The translations under genes and the position numbers were made by a program. This document shows positions 57,101-64,000 of a DNA stretch of 64,000 bases, one piece after another. How positions within the stretch are numbered: the stretch's first letter is position 1; each line of letters begins with the position of its first letter. The stretch covers positions 62,001 to 126,000 of the forward strand of contig NZ_PYUD01000002.1 of the NCBI RefSeq assembly GCF_003028575.1, given 5' to 3'. The notes below the pieces were generated by a model. The model saw only the letters and a program-made list of their open reading frames with translations. It was not told the origin of the DNA and did no database searches. Origin of the DNA: Halomonas urumqiensis. GTDB taxonomy: Bacteria; Pseudomonadota; Gammaproteobacteria; Pseudomonadales; Halomonadaceae.

Positions 57101-57910
57101 TCAGATCACTCGGCGGCGCAACAGGCTGGTGATTGCCTCGCCGATCAGCACCAGCACGATGATCGAAAGCAGGATGGTCGCCACGGTCGGCCAGGCGAAG
57201 GTGTCGATGGAACCCTGCAGGATCACCCCGATGCCTCCGGCACCCACCAGCCCCAGCACCGTGGACTCGCGGATGTTGATGTCCCAGCGCAGGATGACAA
57301 TGGCGAAGAACGCCGGCATCACCTGGGGCACGACGGCGTAGGCGATCACCTTGGCCTTGGAAGCGCCGGTGGCCTGCATCGCCTCCACCGGCCTGCGGTC
57401 GATCTCCTCGATGGCCTCGCCCATCAGCTTGCCGATAAAGCCGACCGATCGGCACATGATCGCGAGTATCCCGGCCAGCACCCCAGGCCCGAAGATCGCC
57501 ACGAACAGCAGCGCCCAGATGATGGTGTTCACCGAACGGCTCGACACCAGGATGAAGCGCCCGAGCCACAGACAGGCGCGATTGGGCGTAGTGTTCTGGG
57601 CGGCGATATACGACACCGGCAGGGCCACGAAGATGGTCAGCAGGGTGGCGAGCGTGGCGATATGCACGGTCTCGAGCATGGCATTGACGATGGCCGCGAG
57701 ACGGCTCGGGTCGGGCGGCCACATGCGCGCACCCAGGCTCGATATCTGGTTGGGCGCATCCCACACCCACGGCCAGAAGATGTCGATGTCGCGCACCGCC
57801 CAGTAGACCAGCATCATCGTGGCCAGCAACACGGCGTAGCGGATCAGGCGCTCGCGACGGTCGTAGCGTTGCCAGACACGCTCCGCCAGGGCTCCGGCTC
57901 GATCTACCAT
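57101..57910 (-). CDS. phnE: Phosphonate-type ABC transporter permease 2
   Basis: A 269-residue inner-membrane permease with about six helices and the EAA-loop region AMQATGASKAKVIAYAVVPQVMPAFFAIVILRWDINIRESTVLGLVGAGGIG typical of PhnE. The start at 57910 has AAGGAAG upstream. It overlaps the preceding phnE by seven bases and ends the operon; the two permeases likely form a heterodimer. Confidence 0.92.
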   Translation of the reverse strand: MVDRAGALAERVWQRYDRRERLIRYAVLLATMMLVYWAVRDIDIFWPWVWDAPNQISSLGARMWPPDPSRLAAIVNAMLETVHIATLATLLTIFVALPVSYIAAQNTTPNRACLWLGRFILVSSRSVNTIIWALLFVAIFGPGVLAGILAIMCRSVGFIGKLMGEAIEEIDRRPVEAMQATGASKAKVIAYAVVPQVMPAFFAIVILRWDINIRESTVLGLVGAGGIGVILQGSIDTFAWPTVATILLSIIVLVLIGEAITSLLRRRVI

Positions 57911-58713
57911 ATTTTCTTCCTTACCCAACCGCTGATGCCTTCGCTGATCAGGATCACCGCGATGATGATCAGCAGGATGGCGAACGCGAAGTCATAGTCA
58001 TAGCGCCCGAAGGCGTTCATCAGAGTGCCGCCGATGCCCCCGGCGCCGACGATGCCGACCACCGCCGAGGCGCGCAGGTTGCTGTCGAGCTGGTACATCG
58101 AAAGCCCCACCTGGCGTGGCAGAATCTGCGGGAACACCGCGTAGAACAGCGTGGCCAGAAACCCCGCCCCGGTGGCGCGCATGGCCTCCACCTGGCCCCA
58201 GTCGATCTCCTCGATCTCCTCGGCCAGCAGCTTGCCGACGAAGCCGATGGAGTAGAGGGTCAGGGTCAGGATGCCGGCCAGCGGCCCAAAGCCCACCGCG
58301 GCGACGAACAGGATCGCGACGATCACCGGATGGAAACTGCGCGAGATGATGATCACCGCCCGCCCGAGCAGGTAGACCGGCATCGGCGCGATATTGCGCG
58401 CCGCCATTACCGCGAAGGGAATCGACAGCAACACCCCGAGCAGGGTCGCCAGGATGGCGATCTGGAAACTCTCCTTGAAGCCGGTGAGCATCAGTTCGGC
58501 ACGCTCGAAGCTCGGCGGAAAGCCACCGCCGAAGATACGCGCGGCGCGCGGCAAGCCTTCGGCGATGCGCTCCCAATTGAAGGGCAGGCTGCCCAGCGCC
58601 CAAACGAGATACACCGCCAGCACCAGCCACAGGCCATAGCGCAACACCGGGTTGGCGATGAACGGTGGCTTGCGCCAGAGGCGCGCGGCAGCGCCAGACT
58701 CAGGCCTGGTCAT
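57904..58713 (-). CDS. phnE: Phosphonate-type ABC transporter permease 1
   Basis: A 269-residue paralogue of the following permease, with the same helix pattern and EAA loop (AMRATGAGFLATLFYAVFPQILPRQVGLSMYQLDSNLRASAVVGIVGAGGIGG). Its start overlaps phnC by fourteen bases. Duplicated phnE is common in PhnCDE systems for phosphonate or phosphite. Confidence 0.92.
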   Translation of the reverse strand: MTRPESGAAARLWRKPPFIANPVLRYGLWLVLAVYLVWALGSLPFNWERIAEGLPRAARIFGGGFPPSFERAELMLTGFKESFQIAILATLLGVLLSIPFAVMAARNIAPMPVYLLGRAVIIISRSFHPVIVAILFVAAVGFGPLAGILTLTLYSIGFVGKLLAEEIEEIDWGQVEAMRATGAGFLATLFYAVFPQILPRQVGLSMYQLDSNLRASAVVGIVGAGGIGGTLMNAFGRYDYDFAFAILLIIIAVILISEGISGWVRKKIW

Positions 58714-59557
58714 GTTTCACCTCGTCGAGGCCCTTGTCGCGCTGCCTTGGCTTGTCGGCGTGTTGCTTGTCGGTTTGCTGCTCGGTTGCCTGGGGGTCAC
58801 TGACCGTCTCGTCCGGGGCCTCGATGCCGCCGTAGATGGCGTCCAGGGCGTCCTTGTCGAACTCCGCCGGCTTGCCATCGAAGATCATCTTGCCGTGGCG
58901 CAGCCCGACGATGCGCTCGGTGTAGGTCTTGGCCTGGGCGACGTTGTGGATGTTGATCAACACCGGCAACGACAGCTCGCTGGCCAGGCTCTGCAGCAGC
59001 ATCATGATCTGCTCGGAGGTCCGCGGGTCCAGCGACGCGGTGGGCTCGTCGGCGAGCAGCAGTTCCGGCTCCTGCATCAAGGCGCGCACCACCCCTACCC
59101 GCTGGCGCTCGCCGCCGGAGAGCTCATCGGCGCGCTTGTTGGCGTACTGGGCGATACCCACGCGCTCCATCAATTGGAAGGCGCGTTCGATGTCCGCCTG
59201 GGGGTAGCGCCGCGAGATCGCCTGGTAGAGGCTGACATACCCGAGCCTTCCCGCCAGCACGTTCTCCATCACCGTCAGGCGATCGATCAGGTTGAAGCCC
59301 TGAAAGACCATGCCGATCTTGCGCCGGGCCCGGCGCAGCGCCGCGCCGCGCAGGTTGACCAGCTCGTTGCCGTTGAGCCTGATCGAGCCGGAACTCGGCT
59401 CCACCAGGCGGTTGATACAGCGCAGCATGGTGCTCTTGCCGGCACCCGAGGCCCCGACGATCGCCACCACGCTGTTGTCCTCGACCACCAGGTCGAGGCC
59501 CTTCAATACCGCTTCATCGTGGCCATAGCGTTTGACCAGCTTGGAAATCTCGAGCAT
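58700..59557 (-). CDS. phnC: Phosphonate-type ABC transporter ATPase
   Basis: A 285-residue ABC ATPase with Walker A VGASGAGKSTML, Q-loop GMVFQGFNLI, signature LSGGERQRVGVVRAL, Walker B LLLADEPTASLDP and switch histidine in NIHNVAQAK. After residue about 245 an extra Asp/Gln/Lys-rich tail (TEQQTDKQHADKPRQRDKG) is present, beyond the usual PhnC end. It is 66 bases after phnD, with a hairpin between. Confidence 0.93.
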   Translation of the reverse strand: MLEISKLVKRYGHDEAVLKGLDLVVEDNSVVAIVGASGAGKSTMLRCINRLVEPSSGSIRLNGNELVNLRGAALRRARRKIGMVFQGFNLIDRLTVMENVLAGRLGYVSLYQAISRRYPQADIERAFQLMERVGIAQYANKRADELSGGERQRVGVVRALMQEPELLLADEPTASLDPRTSEQIMMLLQSLASELSLPVLINIHNVAQAKTYTERIVGLRHGKMIFDGKPAEFDKDALDAIYGGIEAPDETVSDPQATEQQTDKQHADKPRQRDKGLDEVKHDQA

Positions 59558-59591
59558 TCACCCACCTCGCAAGACGTGAAGAACCAGCGAC

Positions 59592-59617
59592 TGCCCCCGG
59601 CCAGCTGACCGGGGGCA
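59592..59617 (-). terminator. Hairpin between phnD and phnC
   Basis: A perfect 9-base stem (TGCCCCCGG with CCGGGGGCA) and an 8-base loop just past the phnD stop. As with teaA, it could stabilise or partially terminate the message so the binding protein is overproduced. Confidence 0.65.
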
Positions 59618-59623
59618 CTGGTG

Positions 59624-60625
59624 TCACTCCAGGTCTTCCTGGGTGTAGCTCACGCCATTGGCGGCCTGGATGGTGCGGATGACCTTCCAGTTGTCCTGAT
59701 AGTTGATGGGGATGAACTTCTCCACGCCCTCGAACTCCTCGCCTAGCTCGGTGCCGGCGAAATCGAAGCTGAAGAAGGCCTCCTCGATCTTCTCGACCAG
59801 GTCCGGGTGAAGGTTATGGGCGTAGTTGTAGGACGTGGTCGGGAAACGATCCGACTCGAAGATGATCTTGACGTCCTCCTCGTCGTAGAGCCCACGCGCG
59901 GCCATGCGATCGACCACTTCGGAGGCCACCGGGGCAGCATCGTAATCCTGGGCCACCACCCCCAGCATCGACTGGTCATGGCTGCCGGAATAGACCACCT
60001 CGTAGTCCTCGTCCGGCACCACGCCAAGCTCCGGGAACAGCGCACGCGGCGCCTGGTTACCGGAGTTGGAAGTTGGCGAGGTGTGCGCCACGCGCTTGCC
60101 CTTCAGATCCTCCATCTCGTTGATGCCGGAGTCGACATGGGTATACACCTGCAGGGTGTAGCCGAACTGCCCATCGTCGGAGCCCATCAGGGCGAAGGGC
60201 ACCGCACCGGCCAGGTTGACCGCGAAGGGCGTCGGCCCGGTGGAGAAGCCGGCGATATGCAGGCGTCCGCTGCGCATCGCCTCGACCTGGGCGGCGTTGG
60301 ACTGCACGGCGAAGAAACGCACGTCGCGTTCGGTGACCTCGGCGAGGTGGTCGATGAACGGCTGCCAGATGTCGGAGTAGATGGCCGGGTCTTCGACCGG
60401 CGTATAGGCAAAGATCAGCGTATCGGGGTTGGCCCACTCGGACTCGTCTGCGGGACGGTCGGCCACCATATCGCCGTTCGCGTCGCAGTAATTGGCATCG
60501 AGTGCACCGCGCTCGCAGTCATCCTGAGCCTGAGCATGTGCGGAAACGAACATGGCAAGCGGCAGCAGCGAACACAGCGCAAGCCGAGCGAAGGGAAGGG
60601 TGGGAGCGGATATCGGTTGTTGCAT
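59624..60625 (-). CDS. phnD: Phosphonate/phosphite-type periplasmic binding protein
   Basis: A 333-residue receptor with signal peptide (LALCSLLPLAMFVSAHAQA) and a mature type-II binding fold: LIFAYTPVEDPAIYSDIWQPFIDHLAE, VEAMRSGRLHIAGFSTGPTPFAVN, KGKRVAHTSPTSNSGNQAPRALFPE and VVYSGSHDQSMLGVVAQDYDAAPVASEVVDRM. The Ser/Thr-rich anion-binding loop TSPTSNSG is characteristic. No C-P lyase, phosphonatase or phosphite dehydrogenase gene is in the window, so the ligand is open. Confidence 0.9.
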   Translation of the reverse strand: MQQPISAPTLPFARLALCSLLPLAMFVSAHAQAQDDCERGALDANYCDANGDMVADRPADESEWANPDTLIFAYTPVEDPAIYSDIWQPFIDHLAEVTERDVRFFAVQSNAAQVEAMRSGRLHIAGFSTGPTPFAVNLAGAVPFALMGSDDGQFGYTLQVYTHVDSGINEMEDLKGKRVAHTSPTSNSGNQAPRALFPELGVVPDEDYEVVYSGSHDQSMLGVVAQDYDAAPVASEVVDRMAARGLYDEEDVKIIFESDRFPTTSYNYAHNLHPDLVEKIEEAFFSFDFAGTELGEEFEGVEKFIPINYQDNWKVIRTIQAANGVSYTQEDLE

Positions 60626-60662
60626 GGCGTGCCTCTTGGAATTTTTTTTGTAAATCGCAGAG

Positions 60663-60682
60663 TTGAAACCTTACCGTTTCAA
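60663..60682. promoter_or_regulatory. 20-bp palindromic operator before phnD
   Basis: TTGAAAC-N6-GTTTCAA is a perfect 7-base inverted repeat, 38 bases upstream of the phnD start and just downstream of the Pho-box-like repeat. Its place suggests a repressor site; the cognate regulator is not recognised. Confidence 0.5.
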
Positions 60683-60692
60683 TCTAGGAGTG

Positions 60693-60710
60693 ATGACAAT
60701 TGCATGTCAA
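60693..60710 (-). promoter_or_regulatory. Pho-box-like direct repeat before phnD
   Basis: On the minus strand TTGACAT-GCAA-TTGTCAT has two seven-base units 11 bases apart, matching the PhoB consensus CTGTCAT-N4-CTGTCAT at 5 and 6 of 7 positions. It lies 68-85 bases before the phnD start. PhoB control of Phn transporters is well established elsewhere. Confidence 0.5.
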
Positions 60711-60820
60711 TTTCTTTACATGGCGAAGGCTCAACGCACCGAATGCCACCTCGCCATGATCCCTTGCCCAGGGTGTGATGCCGTAAACCGTCAGGCGCAA
60801 ATCGATACGAAAACCGCAGC

Positions 60821-60862
60821 GAAACGAACCAGACGAAACGAACCAGACGAAATGAACCAGGC
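60821..60862. repeat. 14-bp tandem array between the Aap and Phn operons (3 units)
   Basis: GAAACGAACCAGAC occurs twice exactly (60821-60834, 60835-60848), followed by GAAATGAACCAGGC (60849-60862). It lies in the 329-base gap between the aap terminator and the phnD control region. The period matches two other arrays here, but the unit sequence differs. Otherwise that gap holds only the sites listed. Confidence 0.85.
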
Positions 60863-60913
60863 CAGAAAACAGCAAGAGCAAGCGTGGTGGTGGAGACGAC
60901 GCCTAGACGAAGA

Positions 60914-60933
60914 AGGCGGCCGGATGGCCGCCT
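60914..60933 (-). terminator. Terminator of the amino-acid ABC operon
   Basis: An 8-base G/C stem (AGGCGGCC with GGCCGCCT) and a 4-base loop; on the minus strand it is followed by TCTTCGTC, 22 bases past the aapP stop. Confidence 0.75.
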
Positions 60934-60954
60934 GTAGGTGAGGTTCGAGAGGCG

Positions 60955-61731
60955 TCAGTGGCCGAGTATCTGGCTCAGGAACAGCTGGGTGCGTTCCGAC
61001 TGGGGGTCGTTGAAGAACGGCTCCGGCGCGTTCTCCTCGATGATCTGGCCCTGGTCCATGAAAATCACCCGGTCGGCCACCGTCTTGGCGAAGCCCATTT
61101 CATGGGTCACGCAGAGCATGGTCATGCCTTCGTGGGCGAGTTCGACCATCACATCGAGCACCTCCTTGATCATCTCGGGGTCCAGCGCCGAGGTCGGCTC
61201 GTCGAACAGCATGACGTCGGGGTGCATGCACAGCGAGCGGGCGATGGCCACGCGCTGCTGCTGGCCACCGGAGAGCTGGCCTGGGTATTTCAGCGCCTGT
61301 TCGGCGATGCGTACACGCTCCAGGTACTGCATGGCCAGCGCCTCGGCCTCACGGCGTGGTTTCTTCTGCACCCACATCGGCGCCAGGCAGCAATTCTCCA
61401 GCACCGAAAGGTGAGGAAAGAGATTGAAGTGCTGGAACACCATGCCGACGCTGCGACGGATCTGCTCGATGCGTTTGACGTCCTGGGTCAGCGGCACCCC
61501 GCCGACCACGATCTCGCCCTCTTGATGCTCCTCGAGGTGGTTGATGCAACGGATCAGCGTCGACTTGCCGGACCCGGAAGGCCCGCAGATGACGATCCTC
61601 TCGCCGCGCTTGACCTCCAGGTCGATATCACGCAACACGTGAAAATCGCCATACCATTTATTGACGCCACGCATCTCGACCATCAAGCCATCGCTGTCGG
61701 CACGAGGGGTGGAAGCAGCCTGTTCACTCAT
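60955..61731 (-). CDS. aapP: General L-amino-acid ABC transporter ATPase
   Basis: A 258-residue polar-amino-acid-type ATPase with [35 protein letters not shown]-loop [19 protein letters not shown], signature [15 protein letters not shown], Walker [15 protein letters not shown] and switch histidine in VTHEMGFAK. The start at 61731 is favoured because AGGA lies at a normal distance from it; an ATG three codons upstream is alternative. It is the last gene of an aapQ-aapM-aapP order. Confidence 0.92.
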   Translation of the reverse strand: MSEQAASTPRADSDGLMVEMRGVNKWYGDFHVLRDIDLEVKRGERIVICGPSGSGKSTLIRCINHLEEHQEGEIVVGGVPLTQDVKRIEQIRRSVGMVFQHFNLFPHLSVLENCCLAPMWVQKKPRREAEALAMQYLERVRIAEQALKYPGQLSGGQQQRVAIARSLCMHPDVMLFDEPTSALDPEMIKEVLDVMVELAHEGMTMLCVTHEMGFAKTVADRVIFMDQGQIIEENAPEPFFNDPQSERTQLFLSQILGH

Positions 61732-61756
61732 GATTGTCATTCCTGTGCGTAAGCAA

Positions 61757-62857
61757 CTAGTTCTTGTGGCCGGTATTCAGCTTTCTTTCGAGGTACTGGC
61801 TGTAGCGCGACATGCTGAAACAGAAGATCCAGAACATCATGCCGGCGAACACATAGCCCTCCAGCGAGAAACCGAGCCAGCGTGAATCCGACAACGCCGC
61901 CTGCACGATGCCGAGCAGGTCGAACAGCCCGATGATCATCACCAGGGTGGTGTCCTTGAACAGCGAAATGAAGGTGTTCACGATGCCGGGGATCATCATC
62001 TTCAAGGCCTGGGGCAGCACGATCAGCCCCATGCGCATCCAGTAGTTCATGCCCAGCGCCGCCGCCGCTTCCTCCTGGCCCTTGGGAATCGCCTGCAGCC
62101 CGCCACGGATCACTTCGGCCATGTAGGCGCTCTGGAACAGCGTGATGCCGATCAGCGCCCGCACCAGGCGGTCGACACCGAACCCGGAAGGCAGGAACAG
62201 CGGCAACATCACCGAGGCCATGAACAGCACGGTGATCAGCGGCACGCCACGCCAGAACTCGATGAACACCACGCAGAAGCTCTTGACGATGGGCATCTGC
62301 GAGCGGCGTCCCAGCGCCAGCAGGATACCGATCGGCAAGGCCGCCACCATGCCCACCACGGCGAGTATCAGGGTCAGCATCAAGCCGCCCCACTGGTGGG
62401 TTTCCACCAGGGGCAGGCCGAGTACACCTCCATAAAGAACGAAGAAGGCGCACACCGGGAACGGCAACAGCGTCACCACGGCGACCCAGCGCTTGAAGGG
62501 CAGCCTGGGAATGGCAAGCCACGCCACCAGCACCGCGAAGCTCGCGAACACGATATTCACCCGCCACAGCTCCTCGCGCGGGTAGAGCCCGTAGATGAAC
62601 TGGGTGAAGCGCATCTTGACGAACACCCAGCAGGCGCCCTCCCGCGAGCAATCGTCGCGGCTGGTGCCGACCCAGTCGGCATCGATGATCGCCCACTGAA
62701 CCGTGGGCGCCACCAGCAGGTAGAGCAGATAGAGCCCCAGCAGCGTGAACACCGAGTTCACCGGCCCGCTGAACAGGTTGGCACGCAGCCAGGCAAGCGC
62801 GCCGATGGTCTGGTCGGGTGCCGGCCGCTGGGCAATCATTTCCGTTCGAATGGTCAT
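61757..62857 (-). CDS. aapM: General L-amino-acid ABC transporter permease AapM/BztC
   Basis: A 366-residue permease with an N-terminal extra helical domain (residues 1-150, including the Cys-containing periplasmic loop [12 protein letters not shown]) before the HisMQ-type core with [29 protein letters not shown] sequence ([17 protein letters not shown]) and the EAA loop [32 protein letters not shown]. This large two-part architecture is specific to AapM/BztC. It is 9 bases after aapQ. Confidence 0.92.
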   Translation of the reverse strand: MTIRTEMIAQRPAPDQTIGALAWLRANLFSGPVNSVFTLLGLYLLYLLVAPTVQWAIIDADWVGTSRDDCSREGACWVFVKMRFTQFIYGLYPREELWRVNIVFASFAVLVAWLAIPRLPFKRWVAVVTLLPFPVCAFFVLYGGVLGLPLVETHQWGGLMLTLILAVVGMVAALPIGILLALGRRSQMPIVKSFCVVFIEFWRGVPLITVLFMASVMLPLFLPSGFGVDRLVRALIGITLFQSAYMAEVIRGGLQAIPKGQEEAAAALGMNYWMRMGLIVLPQALKMMIPGIVNTFISLFKDTTLVMIIGLFDLLGIVQAALSDSRWLGFSLEGYVFAGMMFWIFCFSMSRYSQYLERKLNTGHKN

Positions 62858-62866
62858 CACACCCTC

Positions 62867-64000
62867 CTAGCGTTCCACCAGCGCCACGCGGGCGTTGAAC
62901 CAGTTCATGAACATCGAGACCAGCAGGCTGATGGTGAGGTATACCGCCATGGTCATGGCGATCACCTCGATGGCCTGGCCGGTCTGGTTGAGGGTGGTGC
63001 CGGCGAATACCGAGACCAGGTCCGGATAGCCGATGGCGGTGGCCAGCGACGAGTTCTTGATCAGGTTGAGGTACTGACTGGTCAAGGGAGGAATGATCAC
63101 CCGCAGCGCCTGCGGAATGACCACCAGCCGCAGCACCAGCCCACGCGGCAGGCTAAGCGCCTGAGCCGCCTCGGTCTGGCCGTGGGGAATGGCCTGGATG
63201 CCGGAACGCACGATCTCGGCGATGAACGACGCCGTGTAGATCGACAGCGCCAGCCACAGCGCCAGGAACTCGGGAATCACCGTGATGCCGCCACGGAAGT
63301 TGAAGCCCCGCAGCTCGGGCATTTCCCAGGTGACCGGCACGCCGGTTCCCACCAGCACCAGCATCGGCACACCAATCATCAAGGCCAGGCTGATCCAGTA
63401 GGCCGGGATACGCTTGCCGGTGGCCTCGTGGCGACGCCGGTTCCAGATGATCAGGGCGATGCTGGCCACCAGCGCCGCGCCGATGGCGATCGGAATCAGG
63501 CCGAAGCCGGATTCGAACAGCGGCTCGGGCAGGAACAGCCCGCGCACGTTGATGAAGATCGCCTCGCCAAGCGAGATACTGTCACGCGGGCTTGGCAGCG
63601 TGCGCAACACGGCGAAATACCAGAAGAAGATCTGCAGCAGCAGCGGGATGTTGCGGAAGATCTCGATATAGGCGTTGGCCAGCCGGGCGATCAGCCAGTT
63701 CGGCGAGAGCCTGGCGATACCCACGGTGAAGCCCACCAGGGTCGCGGCCAGCACGCCAAACCCCGAAACCAGCAGCGTGTTGAGCAGCCCGACAAGGAAG
63801 GTGCGACCGTAGGTGCTCTGCGAGGAGTACTCGATGAGGCTCTGGCCGATGCCGAAGCCCGCTGTGTTGGTCAGGAAACCGAAGCCGGTGGTGATGCCAC
63901 GGGCGGCCAGGTTGTCCTGGGTATTGCCGACGATATAAATCAGAAAGGCCGCCACGGCGGCAATCAGCACGGTCTGAAAGATCAGCGCACGCTTGGCGCG
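62867..64000 (-). CDS. aapQ: General L-amino-acid ABC transporter permease AapQ/BztB, 5' partial
   Basis: A permease with at least 377 residues whose reading frame is open through the right edge of the window, so its start and the expected aapJ binding-protein gene lie outside. Seen are GFTVGIARLSPNWLIARLANAYIEIFRNIPLLLQIFFWYFAVL, a long periplasmic loop, and the EAA segment EAAQALSLPRGLVLRLVVIPQALRVIIPPLTSQYLNLIKNSSLATAIGYPDLV, all typical of AapQ. The visible sequence begins RAKRALIFQTVLIAAVAAFLIYIVGNTQ. Confidence 0.92.
   Translation of the reverse strand, partial: RAKRALIFQTVLIAAVAAFLIYIVGNTQDNLAARGITTGFGFLTNTAGFGIGQSLIEYSSQSTYGRTFLVGLLNTLLVSGFGVLAATLVGFTVGIARLSPNWLIARLANAYIEIFRNIPLLLQIFFWYFAVLRTLPSPRDSISLGEAIFINVRGLFLPEPLFESGFGLIPIAIGAALVASIALIIWNRRRHEATGKRIPAYWISLALMIGVPMLVLVGTGVPVTWEMPELRGFNFRGGITVIPEFLALWLALSIYTASFIAEIVRSGIQAIPHGQTEAAQALSLPRGLVLRLVVIPQALRVIIPPLTSQYLNLIKNSSLATAIGYPDLVSVFAGTTLNQTGQAIEVIAMTMAVYLTISLLVSMFMNWFNARVALVER

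Overview
The window reads as chromosome of a moderately halophilic gammaproteobacterium, most probably Halomonas in the broad sense. The base composition is GC-rich and the proteins are acidic. It carries a complete teaABCD-type ectoine TRAP transporter, several further solute transporters, and gene orders typical of Pseudomonas/Halomonas (hemC-hemD-hemX-hemY opposite argH; lptM-lysA-dapF-DUF484-xerC-HAD). Both ends of the window cut through genes. I see no phage, insertion sequence, CRISPR array, tRNA or rRNA; this is almost entirely housekeeping chromosome with unusual intergenic DNA.

Layout. 1-3.4 kb: carboxy(nor)spermidine synthase (partial) and nspC, then an alpha/beta hydrolase. 3.4-8.6 kb: a glycolytic block with gapA divergent from pyk-mgsA-pgi and a HexR-like operator before pyk. 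8.6-12 kb: a pair of overlapping fluoride-channel genes and a YbiO-like MscS channel. 12-17 kb: hemCDXY. 17-23.3 kb: argH, lptM, lysA, dapF, DUF484, xerC and a HAD phosphatase, nearly all touching or overlapping. 23.4-26.5 kb: engB opposite cytochrome c4, dsbA and an EEP hydrolase. 26.6-34.7 kb: TRAP permeases without a binding protein, a YqaA-like protein, thiD, a double-Usp protein, a chalcone-isomerase-like protein, dtd, an ABC-F ATPase and a TIGR02444 protein. 34.8-38.4 kb: teaA, teaB, teaC, teaD. 38.6-42.5 kb: FKBP isomerase, PHA-depolymerase-like esterase, Sco/partner pair and an auxin-efflux-type carrier. 42.64-42.79 kb: a candidate Fur-controlled small RNA. 42.9-52 kb: trmB, thiG-thiS, DUF423, thioesterase, glcB (with an IclR-type operator), hydrolase plus lipoprotein, comM, ubiK. 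52-54.4 kb: glnK-amtB behind a sigma-54/NtrC-type promoter, then a second P-II gene. 54.5-57 kb: fpr opposite a FinR/YeiE-type LysR regulator, then a host-attachment-type protein. 57.1-60.6 kb: a phosphonate/phosphite-type ABC transporter with a Pho-box-like repeat and a palindromic operator. 60.9-64 kb: a general L-amino-acid ABC transporter running off the right edge.

How the genes fit together. Carbon flow (gapA, pyk, mgsA, pgi, glcB), nitrogen sensing (glnK-amtB-P-II, argH), heme supply with cytochrome c4, and solute capture (Tea, TRAP, Phn, Aap) are all represented. Several predicted operators lie where known regulators of these pathways would act: HexR, IclR, NtrC/sigma-54, Fur, PhoB and FinR.

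The least ordinary features are (a) the candidate Fur-regulated sRNA at about 42670-42787, with promoter, Fur box and terminator but no reading frame, and (b) eight different short-period (7-21 bp) degenerate tandem arrays, essentially all between genes, several with the same 14-bp period. All site and family assignments come from reading the sequence against remembered consensus; no database search was possible.
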